Shown here: positions 17,589 to 25,720 of the stretch, in pieces
Layout of the letters: every line of letters begins with the position of its first letter
Numbering within the stretch: the stretch's first letter is position 1
Assembly: GCF_036013955.1 (NCBI RefSeq)
Contig: NZ_CP107903.1
Location: forward strand, 7,998,001 to 8,062,000
Length of the DNA stretch: 64,000 nt
Origin: Streptomyces sp. NBC_00459
GTDB taxonomy: Bacteria; Actinomycetota; Actinomycetes; Streptomycetales; Streptomycetaceae
Reading direction: 5' to 3'
Translations under genes and position numbers: made by a program
Notes under the pieces: generated by a model
What the model saw: the letters and a program-made list of their open reading frames with translations, nothing else
What the model was told of the DNA's origin: nothing
Databases searched by the model: none

Positions 17589-19075
17589 ATGACCCACACC
17601 GCGCCATCCGCCCCCATCCGTGCCGCTGCGGCGGCTCACCCCGGAAGGTCACCACCATCACCCCGGAACACATCACCCCGGCTGACAGGCGCGCCGTCCT
17701 CGACCGCGCGGCGCGCCTGCGCCAACTCTCCGAAACAGACCGAGACGCACTCCGCATCGCCCAACACCCCCAGTTCGCGCGCTGGTTGGAGCAGATCACC
17801 GCTTCCGGCGGCTGCGCCCACCCTGTTCACCTGTCAGGGTCGACCACGACTCTGGATACGGCAACGGGCGAGATCCTCCGCCACTACGACACCCGCACCG
17901 AACCCGGCGAACGGCTCTCCGTCCGCTGCCGCAACCGGCGGGCGAGTGTCTGCGCCCCCTGCTCCCGACTCCACGCGGGCGACACCTACCACCTCGTCCG
18001 CGCGGGCCTGATCGGCGGCAAGAACATCCCCGCCACGGTCCGCAACCGTCCCCGGCTCTTCGTCACTCTGACCGCGCCTTCGTTCGGGCCGGTCCATCGT
18101 GCCGGGAACGAGCGTTGCCGACCGCGCCGCGACGGCGGAACCTGCGAACACGGGCGCCCCCTCGGCTGCGGCGCCGCCCACGCCCTGGACGCTCCGGTCG
18201 TCGGCCAACCGCTGTGTGGCGACTGCTACGACTACACCGCCCACGTGCTGTGGCACGCGCACGCCTCCAAGCTGTGGGACCGGTTCATCATCGACGTCCG
18301 GCGGCGTCTCGCCTCCTCCGTCGGCCTCGTACAGTCCCGCTTCGCGGATCACGCCCGGCTGTCCTTCGCCCGCGTCGCCGAATACCAGAAGCGGGCGGCC
18401 GTCCACGTGCATGCCGTGGTCCGCCTGGACGGTCGGAACGGATCCAGCGACGAACCCCCGGCCTGGGGCACTGCTCAACTGCTCATCGACGCCGTACGCG
18501 CCTCCGCCGGTCGGGTCCTGATCCACACTCCCTACAGCCCGGCCGTGGGCGAGCTGGCCTTGCGCTGGGGCGTCCAGGTCGACGCCCGGCAACTGCACAC
18601 CGACGGCGACGGACCCGACGACGACGCCGTGGCCGCGTACGTGGCTAAGTACGTCAGCAAAGGCGCGAGCGAGACAGGCGCCGGCACCGACCACACCGTC
18701 ACTACCTGGGACGACATCGACGCCGCACCCGTCAGCGAGCACGTGCGCACCCTCATGCGCACCTGCTGGCGCCTCGGCGGCCTCCCCGAATACGAGCCGC
18801 TCCGCCTCCGCGCCTGGACTCACACCCTCGGCTATCGCGGCCACATCCTCACCAAGTCCCGCGCCTACTCGACGACATACGCGGCCCTCCGCGCCGAACG
18901 CGCCCACCACGTCGGCCACACCGACGACATCCCCGACAGGGTCACCGAACGGAACTGGCGCTACGTCGGCTCCGGCCACACCCCCGGCGCCGCCCTCATC
19001 GCCGCCGGAATCGCCGAGGACCTCGCTCAATCCCGAGAAGAGCGACGGGCCGCGCTCGGTGAGGAGCGCCGCTGA
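17589..19075 (+). CDS. RepSA-like replication initiator with an apparent frameshift near its 5' end
   Basis: Rolling-circle initiator. The main frame runs to 19075 and is readable upstream to about 17642 (RKVTTITPEHITPADRRAV and onward), with no ATG, GTG or TTG in that frame before the TTG at about 17777. The only start with a ribosome site (AGGAGTGATCCCC then ATG at 17589) is in another frame. One extra C in the CCCC run at about 17638 would join them, so either a one-base deletion, a sequencing error or slippage is present. The protein has cysteine pairs (CAPC, CGDC), an HUH-like HVHAVV motif and a tyrosine motif YVAKYVSKG. If the shift is real the element may not replicate. Confidence 0.8.
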
Positions 19076-19236
19076 CAGTCAGACGTGAAAGCGCTGAAGC
19101 GGCCGGGTGGGAGTGGGCCCGAGAGCACGCCCGCAAGGCTCCGAAGTGGTCGGATGCACGTTGGCGACAGATGAACGCGATTCTTGGTCTGGAAGTGAAA
19201 ACGACTCGGGCCCGTTCCGGCAAACGGCTGCCGTGA
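19072..19236 (+). CDS. Possible small gene between rep and integrase
   Basis: 54 codons, Lys/Trp/Arg-rich, helical, containing GWEWAREHARKAPKW and MNAILGLEVK. No ATG or GTG opens it; CTG at 19072 has GAGGAG five bases upstream and overlaps the end of rep. The amino-acid pattern looks coding. It stands where excision factors are encoded in related elements, but I see no known excisionase motif. Confidence 0.45.
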   Translation: MTVRRESAEAAGWEWAREHARKAPKWSDARWRQMNAILGLEVKTTRARSGKRLP

Positions 19237-19243
19237 CGGGCCC
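19208..19243 (+). terminator. Hairpin terminating the transfer-replication operon
   Basis: GGGCCCGT pairs with ACGGGCCC across the stop codon of the preceding small frame, with an inner CGGCA/TGCCG stem. The integrase gene runs toward it from the other side, so it may act in both directions. Confidence 0.55.
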
Positions 19244-19264
19244 GGTGAGCTGGTGCCGAGACGA

Positions 19265-20914
19265 TCAGTCTTCTTCTCGATAGATGGGCGTGAGCCTGTT
19301 CCAGACAGGACCTCTGGGCCTGACAGCGGGACTGACCAGTACGGTCAACAGCGTCTTCTCCACGTACCCATGCCGCTCGATGAAGTCAAGGTCATCCCAC
19401 ACGCGACGCAAGTCGACCGGCTCCCCCTTGACGCGCAGCGCACGGCGACGCCACTCGTTCCGCTCCCTGACCAGTCGGCGTTCCGATGCCTCGGCCTTCG
19501 CGAGGAACGCGAAGTAGCGTTCTTTGCTGACCGTCCGCTGTTCCCGTTGCTCGGTCCAGTCGGCGATGTCTTCCCTGATCCGGGCAAGCTCCTCCTCGCC
19601 GTTCCACTCCTCGGGAACCGCCGTGGCTGCTCGCTCCTGAGCCTCTTCCTCGTACTTGGTGATCACGAGCATCTTGAGTGCCTCGTCTGTGTCCGGGCCC
19701 GAGATCCGGATCCCACCGCATCCGTATCCGCTCCGCTTGTCGGGGCACGCGTAGTCGAAGAACCCTTCCGGCTTGTTCCTGCTCGCAGGGGCCTTCTGGG
19801 CACGCAAGCGGCTCCCGCACCCGTTCTTGTCGCATCGAAGGATGCCTGTCCCCAGGTATTTCCGGGCGTTGTACGAGTCGCCGGGTTCGGGGTTGCGGCC
19901 GATTGCCTCTGTGACGGCTTCCCAGTCGGCTACCGAGATGATCGCGGTCCACTGGCCTCTGACTGGTTCTCCATCTTCATCGAGGACGGCCTCGACCCTG
20001 ACACTCTCGGTTCCCGTCTCCGGATTGAATTCCTGGACCTTCTTTGACCGATAGCCGCAGATTCGAGGGTTCCGGAGTACCTGTTTCACAGTCTCCTTGC
20101 TCCACGTGTTGCCGAGCGTCGTGGTGATGCCCTGCTTGTTCCAGTCGGCTGCGATCGCCCTGGGGGACGCCCCGGTGATGATGCGCTCAACCGCCCTGCG
20201 GATCGCGGCGGCCTCCTTGGGCTCCAGCGTCCGCTTGTCGTCCTGGTAACCGAAGGGGCGTGTGCTGCCGGTGGGTATGCCTGCCTGCTGCATCGCTCGG
20301 TGCTTGCGACGAACACGACGCGCTGTGTCGGCACTCGACTTGTTGGCCACCGTCACCAACAGGCGTGCAACCGTGCGGCCGTTGTCGGTGAGGAGATCTA
20401 GTGTGCCGGTGATATCGATGATCGGGCGGCGGAAGTTCTCCACGACTTCGATCGCGTCCTCAAGGTGCCGGTTGTCGCGCGTCAGACGATCAATGTCGTA
20501 GACGATCAACCCGTCCAGACGTTCGCCGTCCGGCGCCATCCCGCGCTTGAGGTCGGCCAACGCCCCTTCGAACACGGGGCGTATCACGCGGTAGGAGACT
20601 GTCCCGTCCGGCTGCCGCACCCTCTTGCGCTTCCACGCCGACGTGTCGGGTTCCTCGTACGTGTAGACGTACCGGCCCCCGCGACTCTCGACGAACCGAC
20701 GGGCGTCTTTCTCCTGCTCCTCCCGGCTCTTGATGTCCCGGCCGGTAGCTGGACGCCACTTCTCGCCGTTGCTGGCAGGGTGATCCTGCTTCCTGCCTGG
20801 AGCCGTCGCGGACAGCTCCTCGTCGTCAGCTTCCAGGGACAGCCGGACCAGTACTGCCCAGTTCTGTCCTTCCAGATCACCCCAGTGCGCTCGCTGTACT
20901 AAGTCATCGGTCAT
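19265..20914 (-). CDS. Large serine integrase
   Basis: 549 residues. The N-terminal resolvase domain has VLVRLS with catalytic Ser26 and DIDRLTRDNR. A recombinase domain (SPRAIAADWN and onward) follows, then a zinc ribbon (CDKNGC ... CPDKRSGYGC), a coiled coil (about 440-500) and a C-terminal tail: the full large-serine-recombinase plan. The ATG at 20914 is 31 bases from the TC core of attR, and no good ribosome site precedes it. Its ATG overlaps the TGA of the 27-codon sir2 remnant (ATGA), so in the integrated state translation is probably coupled to the host sirtuin leader. Confidence 0.95.
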   Translation of the reverse strand: MTDDLVQRAHWGDLEGQNWAVLVRLSLEADDEELSATAPGRKQDHPASNGEKWRPATGRDIKSREEQEKDARRFVESRGGRYVYTYEEPDTSAWKRKRVRQPDGTVSYRVIRPVFEGALADLKRGMAPDGERLDGLIVYDIDRLTRDNRHLEDAIEVVENFRRPIIDITGTLDLLTDNGRTVARLLVTVANKSSADTARRVRRKHRAMQQAGIPTGSTRPFGYQDDKRTLEPKEAAAIRRAVERIITGASPRAIAADWNKQGITTTLGNTWSKETVKQVLRNPRICGYRSKKVQEFNPETGTESVRVEAVLDEDGEPVRGQWTAIISVADWEAVTEAIGRNPEPGDSYNARKYLGTGILRCDKNGCGSRLRAQKAPASRNKPEGFFDYACPDKRSGYGCGGIRISGPDTDEALKMLVITKYEEEAQERAATAVPEEWNGEEELARIREDIADWTEQREQRTVSKERYFAFLAKAEASERRLVRERNEWRRRALRVKGEPVDLRRVWDDLDFIERHGYVEKTLLTVLVSPAVRPRGPVWNRLTPIYREED

Positions 20915-20994
20915 GGCGCGACGTTACTTCCGCCGATGCTCTGTTCGGTCGAGATACCGGCGCCGCTGAGCACGGCGACGAGGGGCTTGGTCAT
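20911..20994 (-). pseudogene. 5' end of the interrupted sir2 gene
   Basis: ATG at 20994 encodes MTKPLVAVLSGAGIST, the sirtuin Rossmann start with the NAD-binding GAGIS. At the TC core the frame enters element DNA for 11 codons and stops at TGA 20911-20913. The remainder of the gene is at 6006-6693. The host sirtuin promoter should lie in 20995-21100 and now reads into the integrase gene. Confidence 0.93.
20924..20960. other. Attachment site attR of the sir2 element
   Basis: Element arm TTACTTCCGCCGATGC (20924-20939), five bases, core TC (20945-20946), then sirtuin codons. See attL for the matching arm. It lies between the sirtuin start codon and the integrase start. Confidence 0.85.
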
Positions 20995-21100
20995 GTTGCC
21001 GAGCGTAGGTCCCGGAGTTCGGGGCGGCGACCGGTTAACGGCCGGGGGACCGTCACCCGTAGCCGCCGTACGAACAGGCGCCCGGTGTTAGGGTCCGCCC

Positions 21101-21307
21101 ATGGCAGCCAAGGTCTCCGTCTCGCTCGACGCCGAACTCGTCGTCGAGGTCATGGTGCTGGCGGGTGTCGGGAACCCCCAGGACGCCGTCGAACTCGTCG
21201 TCCGGGACTACATCGCGCGCGGCCACCGCACGGAGGCCCGGGTCGCCGAGCGCGACGACGCGCGGCGGGCGGGGGACGATGTGAAGCCGCCGGACGTCCA
21301 GGGCTGA
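21101..21307 (+). CDS. Small VapB/ribbon-helix-helix-like antitoxin-type protein
   Basis: 68 residues beginning MAAKVSVSLDAELV, the short beta strand plus helix pattern of RHH proteins of the VapB type, followed by an acidic/basic tail. Divergent from the sirtuin start. No toxin gene follows (the next gene is a NUDIX on the other strand), so it is either an orphan or a transcription factor. Confidence 0.65.
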   Translation: MAAKVSVSLDAELVVEVMVLAGVGNPQDAVELVVRDYIARGHRTEARVAERDDARRAGDDVKPPDVQG

Positions 21308-21328
21308 CACCGCGTCCCGGGGTACTCG

Positions 21329-21820
21329 TCAGGCCACCCGGCTGCCGTTCTCCAGCTCCGCCGTTCCCGCGCCCTCCGCCAGGACGTCGAGGGCGTGCAG
21401 GACCCGGCGGCCCAGGGAGCCCTGGAGGTACTCGGAGAGATCCTCGCGGGGTACCAGCCGCCACGACAGCAGCTCCTCCTCCTGCAAGGTGATCGACTTG
21501 AGTTCGTCCTCGCCGAGGACGCCACCGTCGTACAGGTACGCCACCAGCGGCGGGTGGCCCGCGATGTGGACCCAGTCGACGGCCAGCAGGCGGCCGAGTT
21601 CCCGGTCGAGGCCGATCTCCTCAAGGGTCTCCCGGCGCGCGCCCTGGCGCGGCGTCTCCCCGTCGTCCGACTCGATGGTGCCGCCCGGAAGGGCCCAGCC
21701 CTCACGGTAGTTGGGCTCGACGAGCAGGATCCGGCCGTCGGCGTCACGGAAGAGCGCGGCGGCGCCGGCCAGCACACGGGGCAGGCCGGCGATGTACGTG
21801 GCGAAGTCTTGAATGGTCAC
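21329..21820 (-). CDS. NUDIX hydrolase
   Basis: 163 residues. The NUDIX box is intact (GETPRQGARRETLEEIGL after GGTIESDD). The loop between GG and the first Glu is slightly longer than in MutT. The substrate cannot be told from sequence; nucleotide-sugar, NDP or ADP-ribose type compounds are typical. Confidence 0.85.
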   Translation of the reverse strand: MTIQDFATYIAGLPRVLAGAAALFRDADGRILLVEPNYREGWALPGGTIESDDGETPRQGARRETLEEIGLDRELGRLLAVDWVHIAGHPPLVAYLYDGGVLGEDELKSITLQEEELLSWRLVPREDLSEYLQGSLGRRVLHALDVLAEGAGTAELENGSRVA

Positions 21821-22223
21821 AAGGGAAGCGTAACCAGGGGAAAGGCAGCAAATGGGGGCTGTTGGGTTCGGAGCTGTTGCCGCTGGAGTGCGTTCAAGCG
21901 CGTTCTGGCGAGCGGGAGTGAGCGTGCGGGGTCCGTGACGTGTCGCGCGCCTCGGCTGGGGGGCTGGTTCTCGGTGGGGAACTGGCGTTCATGCATCGAA
22001 TGCGTGACCTTCACGGGCGGTGCTCGTGTCCCATGGCGACGGGATCTTGAGGTGGAGCCGGGCAGGGGGTGGCGGGGTGGGTGAGCTGAGGAGCATCGCG
22101 CGGCCACGGATGCCCCGGCTGTGAGCGGCCGGGAAGGCATGACGGGGCGGGTCTCCTGCGGTTAAGGTCGCAGCGGCGCGACTGCCCTGACGTGTACGGG
22201 GCCGAGAGCAAGGGGAAAACAGG
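21821..22223. other. Divergent intergenic region
   Basis: Separates the NUDIX gene from the glycerate kinase gene. It must hold both promoters, but I see no clear operator, hairpin or small gene. Confidence 0.5.
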
Positions 22224-23393
22224 GTGGCGGACGCTGCGGTTACGGCGAGGGTGACAGGTGTGCGGACGGCTCGGGTGCTGATCGCCGCCGACAAGTTCAA
22301 GGGATCGCTGACGGCCGTGGAGGTCGCCGAGCGGGTGACCGCCGGGCTGCGCAGGGCCGCCCCCGGTGTCGAGGTCGAGTCGCTGCCCGTGGCCGACGGC
22401 GGCGACGGGACCGTGGCCGCCGCGGTCGCCGCCGGATTCGAACGGCACGAGGTACGGGTCGCGGGACCGCTCGGGCACGAGGTGACGGCCGCGTTCGCGC
22501 TGCGCGGCGACACCGCCGTGGTGGAGATGGCGGAGGCGAGCGGACTCCAGCGGCTGCCCGCGGGCGTCTTCGCGCCGCTCACGGCATCGACGTACGGCTC
22601 CGGCGAACTGCTGCGGGCCGCCCTGGACGCGGGCGCGCGCACGATCGTCTTCGGGGTCGGCGGCAGCGCCACCAACGACGGAGGCGCGGGCATGCTGTCC
22701 GCGCTCGGCGCGCGCTTCCTGGACGCCGACGGCGAGCCCGTACCGCCCGGCGGCGGTGGGCTGGACGGACTCGTCACCGCCGACCTCTCGGGCCTCGACA
22801 CCCGCTTCGCGGACGTCGACCTCGTGCTGGCCAGCGACGTGGACAACCCGCTGACCGGGCCGACGGGCGCACCCGCGGTGTACGGCCCGCAGAAGGGCGC
22901 GTCGCCGGACGACGTGGCCGCCCTGGACGAGTCCCTCGCGCACTACGCCAAGGTCCTGGAGACGGCGATCGGCGCGAAGGCCGCCCAGTACGCCGCAGCG
23001 CCGGGTGCGGGCGCCGCCGGCGGCATCGGCTACGGCGCGCTGGTCCTCGGTGCCCGGTTCAGGCCCGGCATCGAGGTCATGCTCGACGTCCTCGGCTTCG
23101 CCTCCGCCCTGGACCGCGCCACACTGGTGATCACCGGCGAGGGCTCCCTCGACGAGCAGACCCTGCACGGCAAGGCCCCGGCCGGTGTCGCCGCTGCGGC
23201 CCGGGCCCAGGGCCGCGAGGTCGTCGCGGTCTGCGGGCGCCTCGCCCTACGTCCGGAGGCACTGGGCCGGGCCGGCATCCGACGCGCGTACCCACTGACG
23301 GAGATCGAGCCGGACATCGCCAAGTGCGTCTCCGACGCCGGGCCGCTCCTGGAGCGGGTCGCGGAGAACATCGGACGGGACTTCCTGGTCTGA
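22224..23393 (+). CDS. Glycerate kinase
   Basis: 389 residues of the GarK/GlxK family, which phosphorylates D-glycerate with ATP in the cytoplasm. Family marks: IAADKFKGSLTA at the N-terminus, PVADGGDGT, FGVGGSATNDGGAG and ITGEGSLDEQT toward the C-terminus. GTG at 22224 follows GGGGAAAACAGG; an in-frame GTG at 22260 would remove a 12-residue tail and start close to the usual family start. It could use glycerate formed from glyoxylate, but no glyoxylate carboligase is here. Convergent with the PucR gene, 22 bases away. Confidence 0.92.
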   Translation: MADAAVTARVTGVRTARVLIAADKFKGSLTAVEVAERVTAGLRRAAPGVEVESLPVADGGDGTVAAAVAAGFERHEVRVAGPLGHEVTAAFALRGDTAVVEMAEASGLQRLPAGVFAPLTASTYGSGELLRAALDAGARTIVFGVGGSATNDGGAGMLSALGARFLDADGEPVPPGGGGLDGLVTADLSGLDTRFADVDLVLASDVDNPLTGPTGAPAVYGPQKGASPDDVAALDESLAHYAKVLETAIGAKAAQYAAAPGAGAAGGIGYGALVLGARFRPGIEVMLDVLGFASALDRATLVITGEGSLDEQTLHGKAPAGVAAAARAQGREVVAVCGRLALRPEALGRAGIRRAYPLTEIEPDIAKCVSDAGPLLERVAENIGRDFLV

Positions 23394-23415
23394 GGTCCGC
23401 AGGACACCGACCGCG

Positions 23416-24651
23416 TCACTGGGCGAGCCGCGGGGCCTCCTCCTGCGCGCCCGGCGGTCCCGACAACCGGTACGCGTCCAGCGCCAGCGTCATCTCGATC
23501 AGATCGCGCGGTCTGGCCAGCGACCGGGACGTCAGCTGTTCCAGCCGCCGCAGCCGGTTGAACACCGTGTTGCGGTGGCAGTACAGCCGCCCCGCCGCCC
23601 GCCCCGCCGACCCCTCGCAGGCCAGCCACACGTCCAACGTCTCCAGCAGGACCTCCCGGTCGGCCGGTTCCAGCCCGGCCAGGGGGCCGAAGACGGCCGA
23701 GACAAGCCGGTTCGCGAGTTCCGGCTGGCTCACCACCAGCGCCGTCGGCATCCGCTGATCCAGCCTTACGACCTCACTCGCGTCCGGCGGGCAGGTACGC
23801 AACGCCAGTTCCGCCAGCCGCCTGGCCCGCCCCAGCTCGGTCAGCCCCGGTACGACGGGACTGATCCCGCCCGCCCCCGAGCACCGCCCGCTCAGCGCCT
23901 GCGCCACCGCGTCGAGCCCCTGGTCGGGCCCCAGCAGCACCACGCCCACCTCCCGGTCGGCACGCATCCGCCACACGAACCGGTACCCGGCGCCCCGTAA
24001 CGGCCGGTGGAAGGCCTCCCGGGGGTCCCGCCGCTCCACCCGCAGCACCACCACCGCGTACGCGCCCCGCTCCGGCAGATCGAGCCCCGCCGCGGCCCGG
24101 GCGGCCAGTCCCGGCGACTCCTGGCCGTCGAGCAGGGCGTCCAGTAACGCCTGCAACTGCTCGTCCGTACGCCGCCGCAACTCCATCTCGGTCGCCCGGT
24201 AGGCCTCCGACGCCGTCGCCGCCTGTGCGTCGATCGCCGACCACACCAGGGTCGCCGACCGCATCAGCACGCCGAGCCGTTCCGGTTCCTGGCCGCCCGC
24301 GCCGTCGAGCAGCGCGTCCCAGACCAGATAGCCGGCACTCCGGTAGGCATGCACCAGCAGCTCCAGCGGCAGCCCCTGCTGGGCGCGGCGCCGGCCCGCG
24401 TCCTCCGCGTACTCGAGGTCGCGGCGCGGGGAGCCGCGGGGTGCGGAGATCGTCCCGATGCCGATCCGCATGGCCTCCTCGGCCTCCCGCCACTGCTGGT
24501 CGGGCGGGAGGACCTGGCCGTAGACGGGGGAGTGCTCCGACAGCTGCCGCACATGTTCGTCCACCAGCTCCGGCACCCGTTCCAGCAGTGCAGCGCAGGA
24601 CTCGGCGAGCACCTGCCAGTCATGACCCGTACGCCTTCTGCGCGGTCCCAT
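23416..24651 (-). CDS. PucR/CdaR-type transcriptional regulator
   Basis: 411 residues; ATG at 24651 chosen because the open frame beyond it runs antisense through the transporter gene. A RsbR-like helical N-terminal domain (about 10-170) is followed by a GGDEF-like central region and a C-terminal PucR-type HTH with the characteristic CHRNTVFNRLRRLEQLT. Such proteins often activate neighbouring catabolic or transport genes. Divergent from livF; a perfect 8-base-arm palindrome lies between. Confidence 0.88.
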   Translation of the reverse strand: MGPRRRRTGHDWQVLAESCAALLERVPELVDEHVRQLSEHSPVYGQVLPPDQQWREAEEAMRIGIGTISAPRGSPRRDLEYAEDAGRRRAQQGLPLELLVHAYRSAGYLVWDALLDGAGGQEPERLGVLMRSATLVWSAIDAQAATASEAYRATEMELRRRTDEQLQALLDALLDGQESPGLAARAAAGLDLPERGAYAVVVLRVERRDPREAFHRPLRGAGYRFVWRMRADREVGVVLLGPDQGLDAVAQALSGRCSGAGGISPVVPGLTELGRARRLAELALRTCPPDASEVVRLDQRMPTALVVSQPELANRLVSAVFGPLAGLEPADREVLLETLDVWLACEGSAGRAAGRLYCHRNTVFNRLRRLEQLTSRSLARPRDLIEMTLALDAYRLSGPPGAQEEAPRLAQ

Positions 24652-24702
24652 GAGCGGAGGATGCCACCGTCCGCGCCGTTGCGGCAGGCCCCTGACACGC
24701 AG

Positions 24703-24722
24703 CGTTGTGCACGCGCACAACG
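24703..24722. promoter_or_regulatory. Operator candidate between the PucR gene and the liv operon
   Basis: CGTTGTGC and GCACAACG flank ACGC: a perfect palindrome with 8-base arms in the shared 196-base promoter region, 52 bases upstream of the PucR start. Likely bound by that regulator. Confidence 0.5.
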
Positions 24723-24847
24723 GGTGGCGGGCTCCTCTGGTCACCGGACACGTTTCGGCGGATTTTCGTTCGCGACCCGTGGACGGACGCCCGCCCCGGT
24801 GCTGGGCTGTGCGCCACACCGGACGGGTGTGCGGGAGGAGCGACGCC

Positions 24848-25714
24848 ATGGGCGGTGGAACAAGGGGATCTCCGGGTGGCTCCCCGGGCGGGTCGTCGCG
24901 CGGTTCTTCGGGCGGCGCGGATCTCGTCGTACGGGATCTGTCGGTCGGGTACGGGCCGGTGCGCGCCCTTCGGCAGGTGTCGCTGGAGGTGCCCGAGGCG
25001 GCCGTCGTGACAGTGCTGGGCGGCAACGGTGCCGGCAAGTCCACGCTGCTGCGGGCCATCAGCCGCACCCTCTCCTTCCAGGGCGGAGCGACGACCGGCG
25101 GCTCCGTCACGCTCGGCGGACGCCGGATCGACGGGCTCGCCCCCGACCGGGTGGTGGCCGCCGGGGTGTCCCAAGTGCCGGAAGGGCGAAGGGTGTTCGC
25201 CCGGATGACCGTCGCCGACAATCTGCGTGCCGGAGCCCTCGGCGCGAGCGGCGGACGCGTGGAACGAGCCGCCGCGCTGCGCCGCGTCCACGAACTGTTC
25301 CCCGTCCTCTCCGACCGCGCCCAGCAGCGGGCCGGGCTGCTGTCGGGCGGCGAGCAGCAGATGCTGGCCGTCGCGCGTGCCCTGATGGCCGCCCCCAAGG
25401 TCCTGCTCCTCGACGAACCGTCACTCGGCCTGGCCCCGCTGATGGCCGCGCGCATCGCCGACACCGTGCGCGAGATCAACGCCCAGGGAACCTCCGTCCT
25501 GCTCGTCGAACAGAACGCGGCCCTGGCTCTCCGGCTGGCCACCCAGGCATACGTCCTGGAGGTCGGCGAGGTCACTCTCTCCGGCCCCTGCGCAGAACTC
25601 GCCGCCTCCGACGAGGTACGGCGGCGCTATCTGGGCGTGGTGGACGAGGACGCGGCGGCGGATGTACCCGGGTTGACGCCATCAGCGTCGAGGTTGAGCA
25701 GATGGGAGGGTTGA
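24848..25714 (+). CDS. livF: LivF-type ABC transporter ATPase
   Basis: 288 residues from ATG 24848 with GGGAGGAG upstream; the frame upstream is antisense to the regulator. Walker A GGNGAGKST, signature LLSGGEQQM, Walker B VLLLDEPSLGL, H-loop region changed to EQN as in LivF proteins. A Gly/Ser-rich N-terminal leader of about 25 residues precedes the domain. First gene of an uptake operon of the branched-chain amino acid/amide type. Confidence 0.92.
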   Translation: MGGGTRGSPGGSPGGSSRGSSGGADLVVRDLSVGYGPVRALRQVSLEVPEAAVVTVLGGNGAGKSTLLRAISRTLSFQGGATTGGSVTLGGRRIDGLAPDRVVAAGVSQVPEGRRVFARMTVADNLRAGALGASGGRVERAAALRRVHELFPVLSDRAQQRAGLLSGGEQQMLAVARALMAAPKVLLLDEPSLGLAPLMAARIADTVREINAQGTSVLLVEQNAALALRLATQAYVLEVGEVTLSGPCAELAASDEVRRRYLGVVDEDAAADVPGLTPSASRLSRWEG

Positions 25715-25720
25715 TCCACA

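Larger units (their letters stand above)
6694..20944. mobile_element. 14.25-kb integrative and conjugative element (AICE type) with serine integrase, inserted in sir2
   Basis: Bounded by the two halves of one sirtuin gene and by a shared TC core. Content from left: Roco-type LRR GTPase cargo, XRE-TPR regulator, HATPase-type protein, small unknown protein, KorSA-like GntR repressor, small conserved protein, TraSA/FtsK-like translocase, Spd-like small membrane protein, CxxCxG mini-protein, RepSA-like initiator, small unknown protein, serine integrase. This is the gene set of actinomycete integrative and conjugative elements such as pSAM2, which usually carry a tyrosine integrase and a tRNA target; both differ here. 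No excisionase-like HTH gene was recognised. Confidence 0.9.

Noticed and set aside
17786..19075. ATG at 17786 as the start of the replication protein
   Set aside because: About 48 conserved-looking codons (TITPEHITPADRRAV and on) precede it in frame; a frameshift explains the data better.
21101..21820. Toxin-antitoxin pair (VapB-like gene with the next gene)
   Set aside because: The next gene is a NUDIX hydrolase on the opposite strand; no PIN-domain toxin is adjacent.
24652..25575. N-terminal extension of the PucR protein to 719 codons
   Set aside because: Runs antisense through livF; the family start fits the ATG at 24651.
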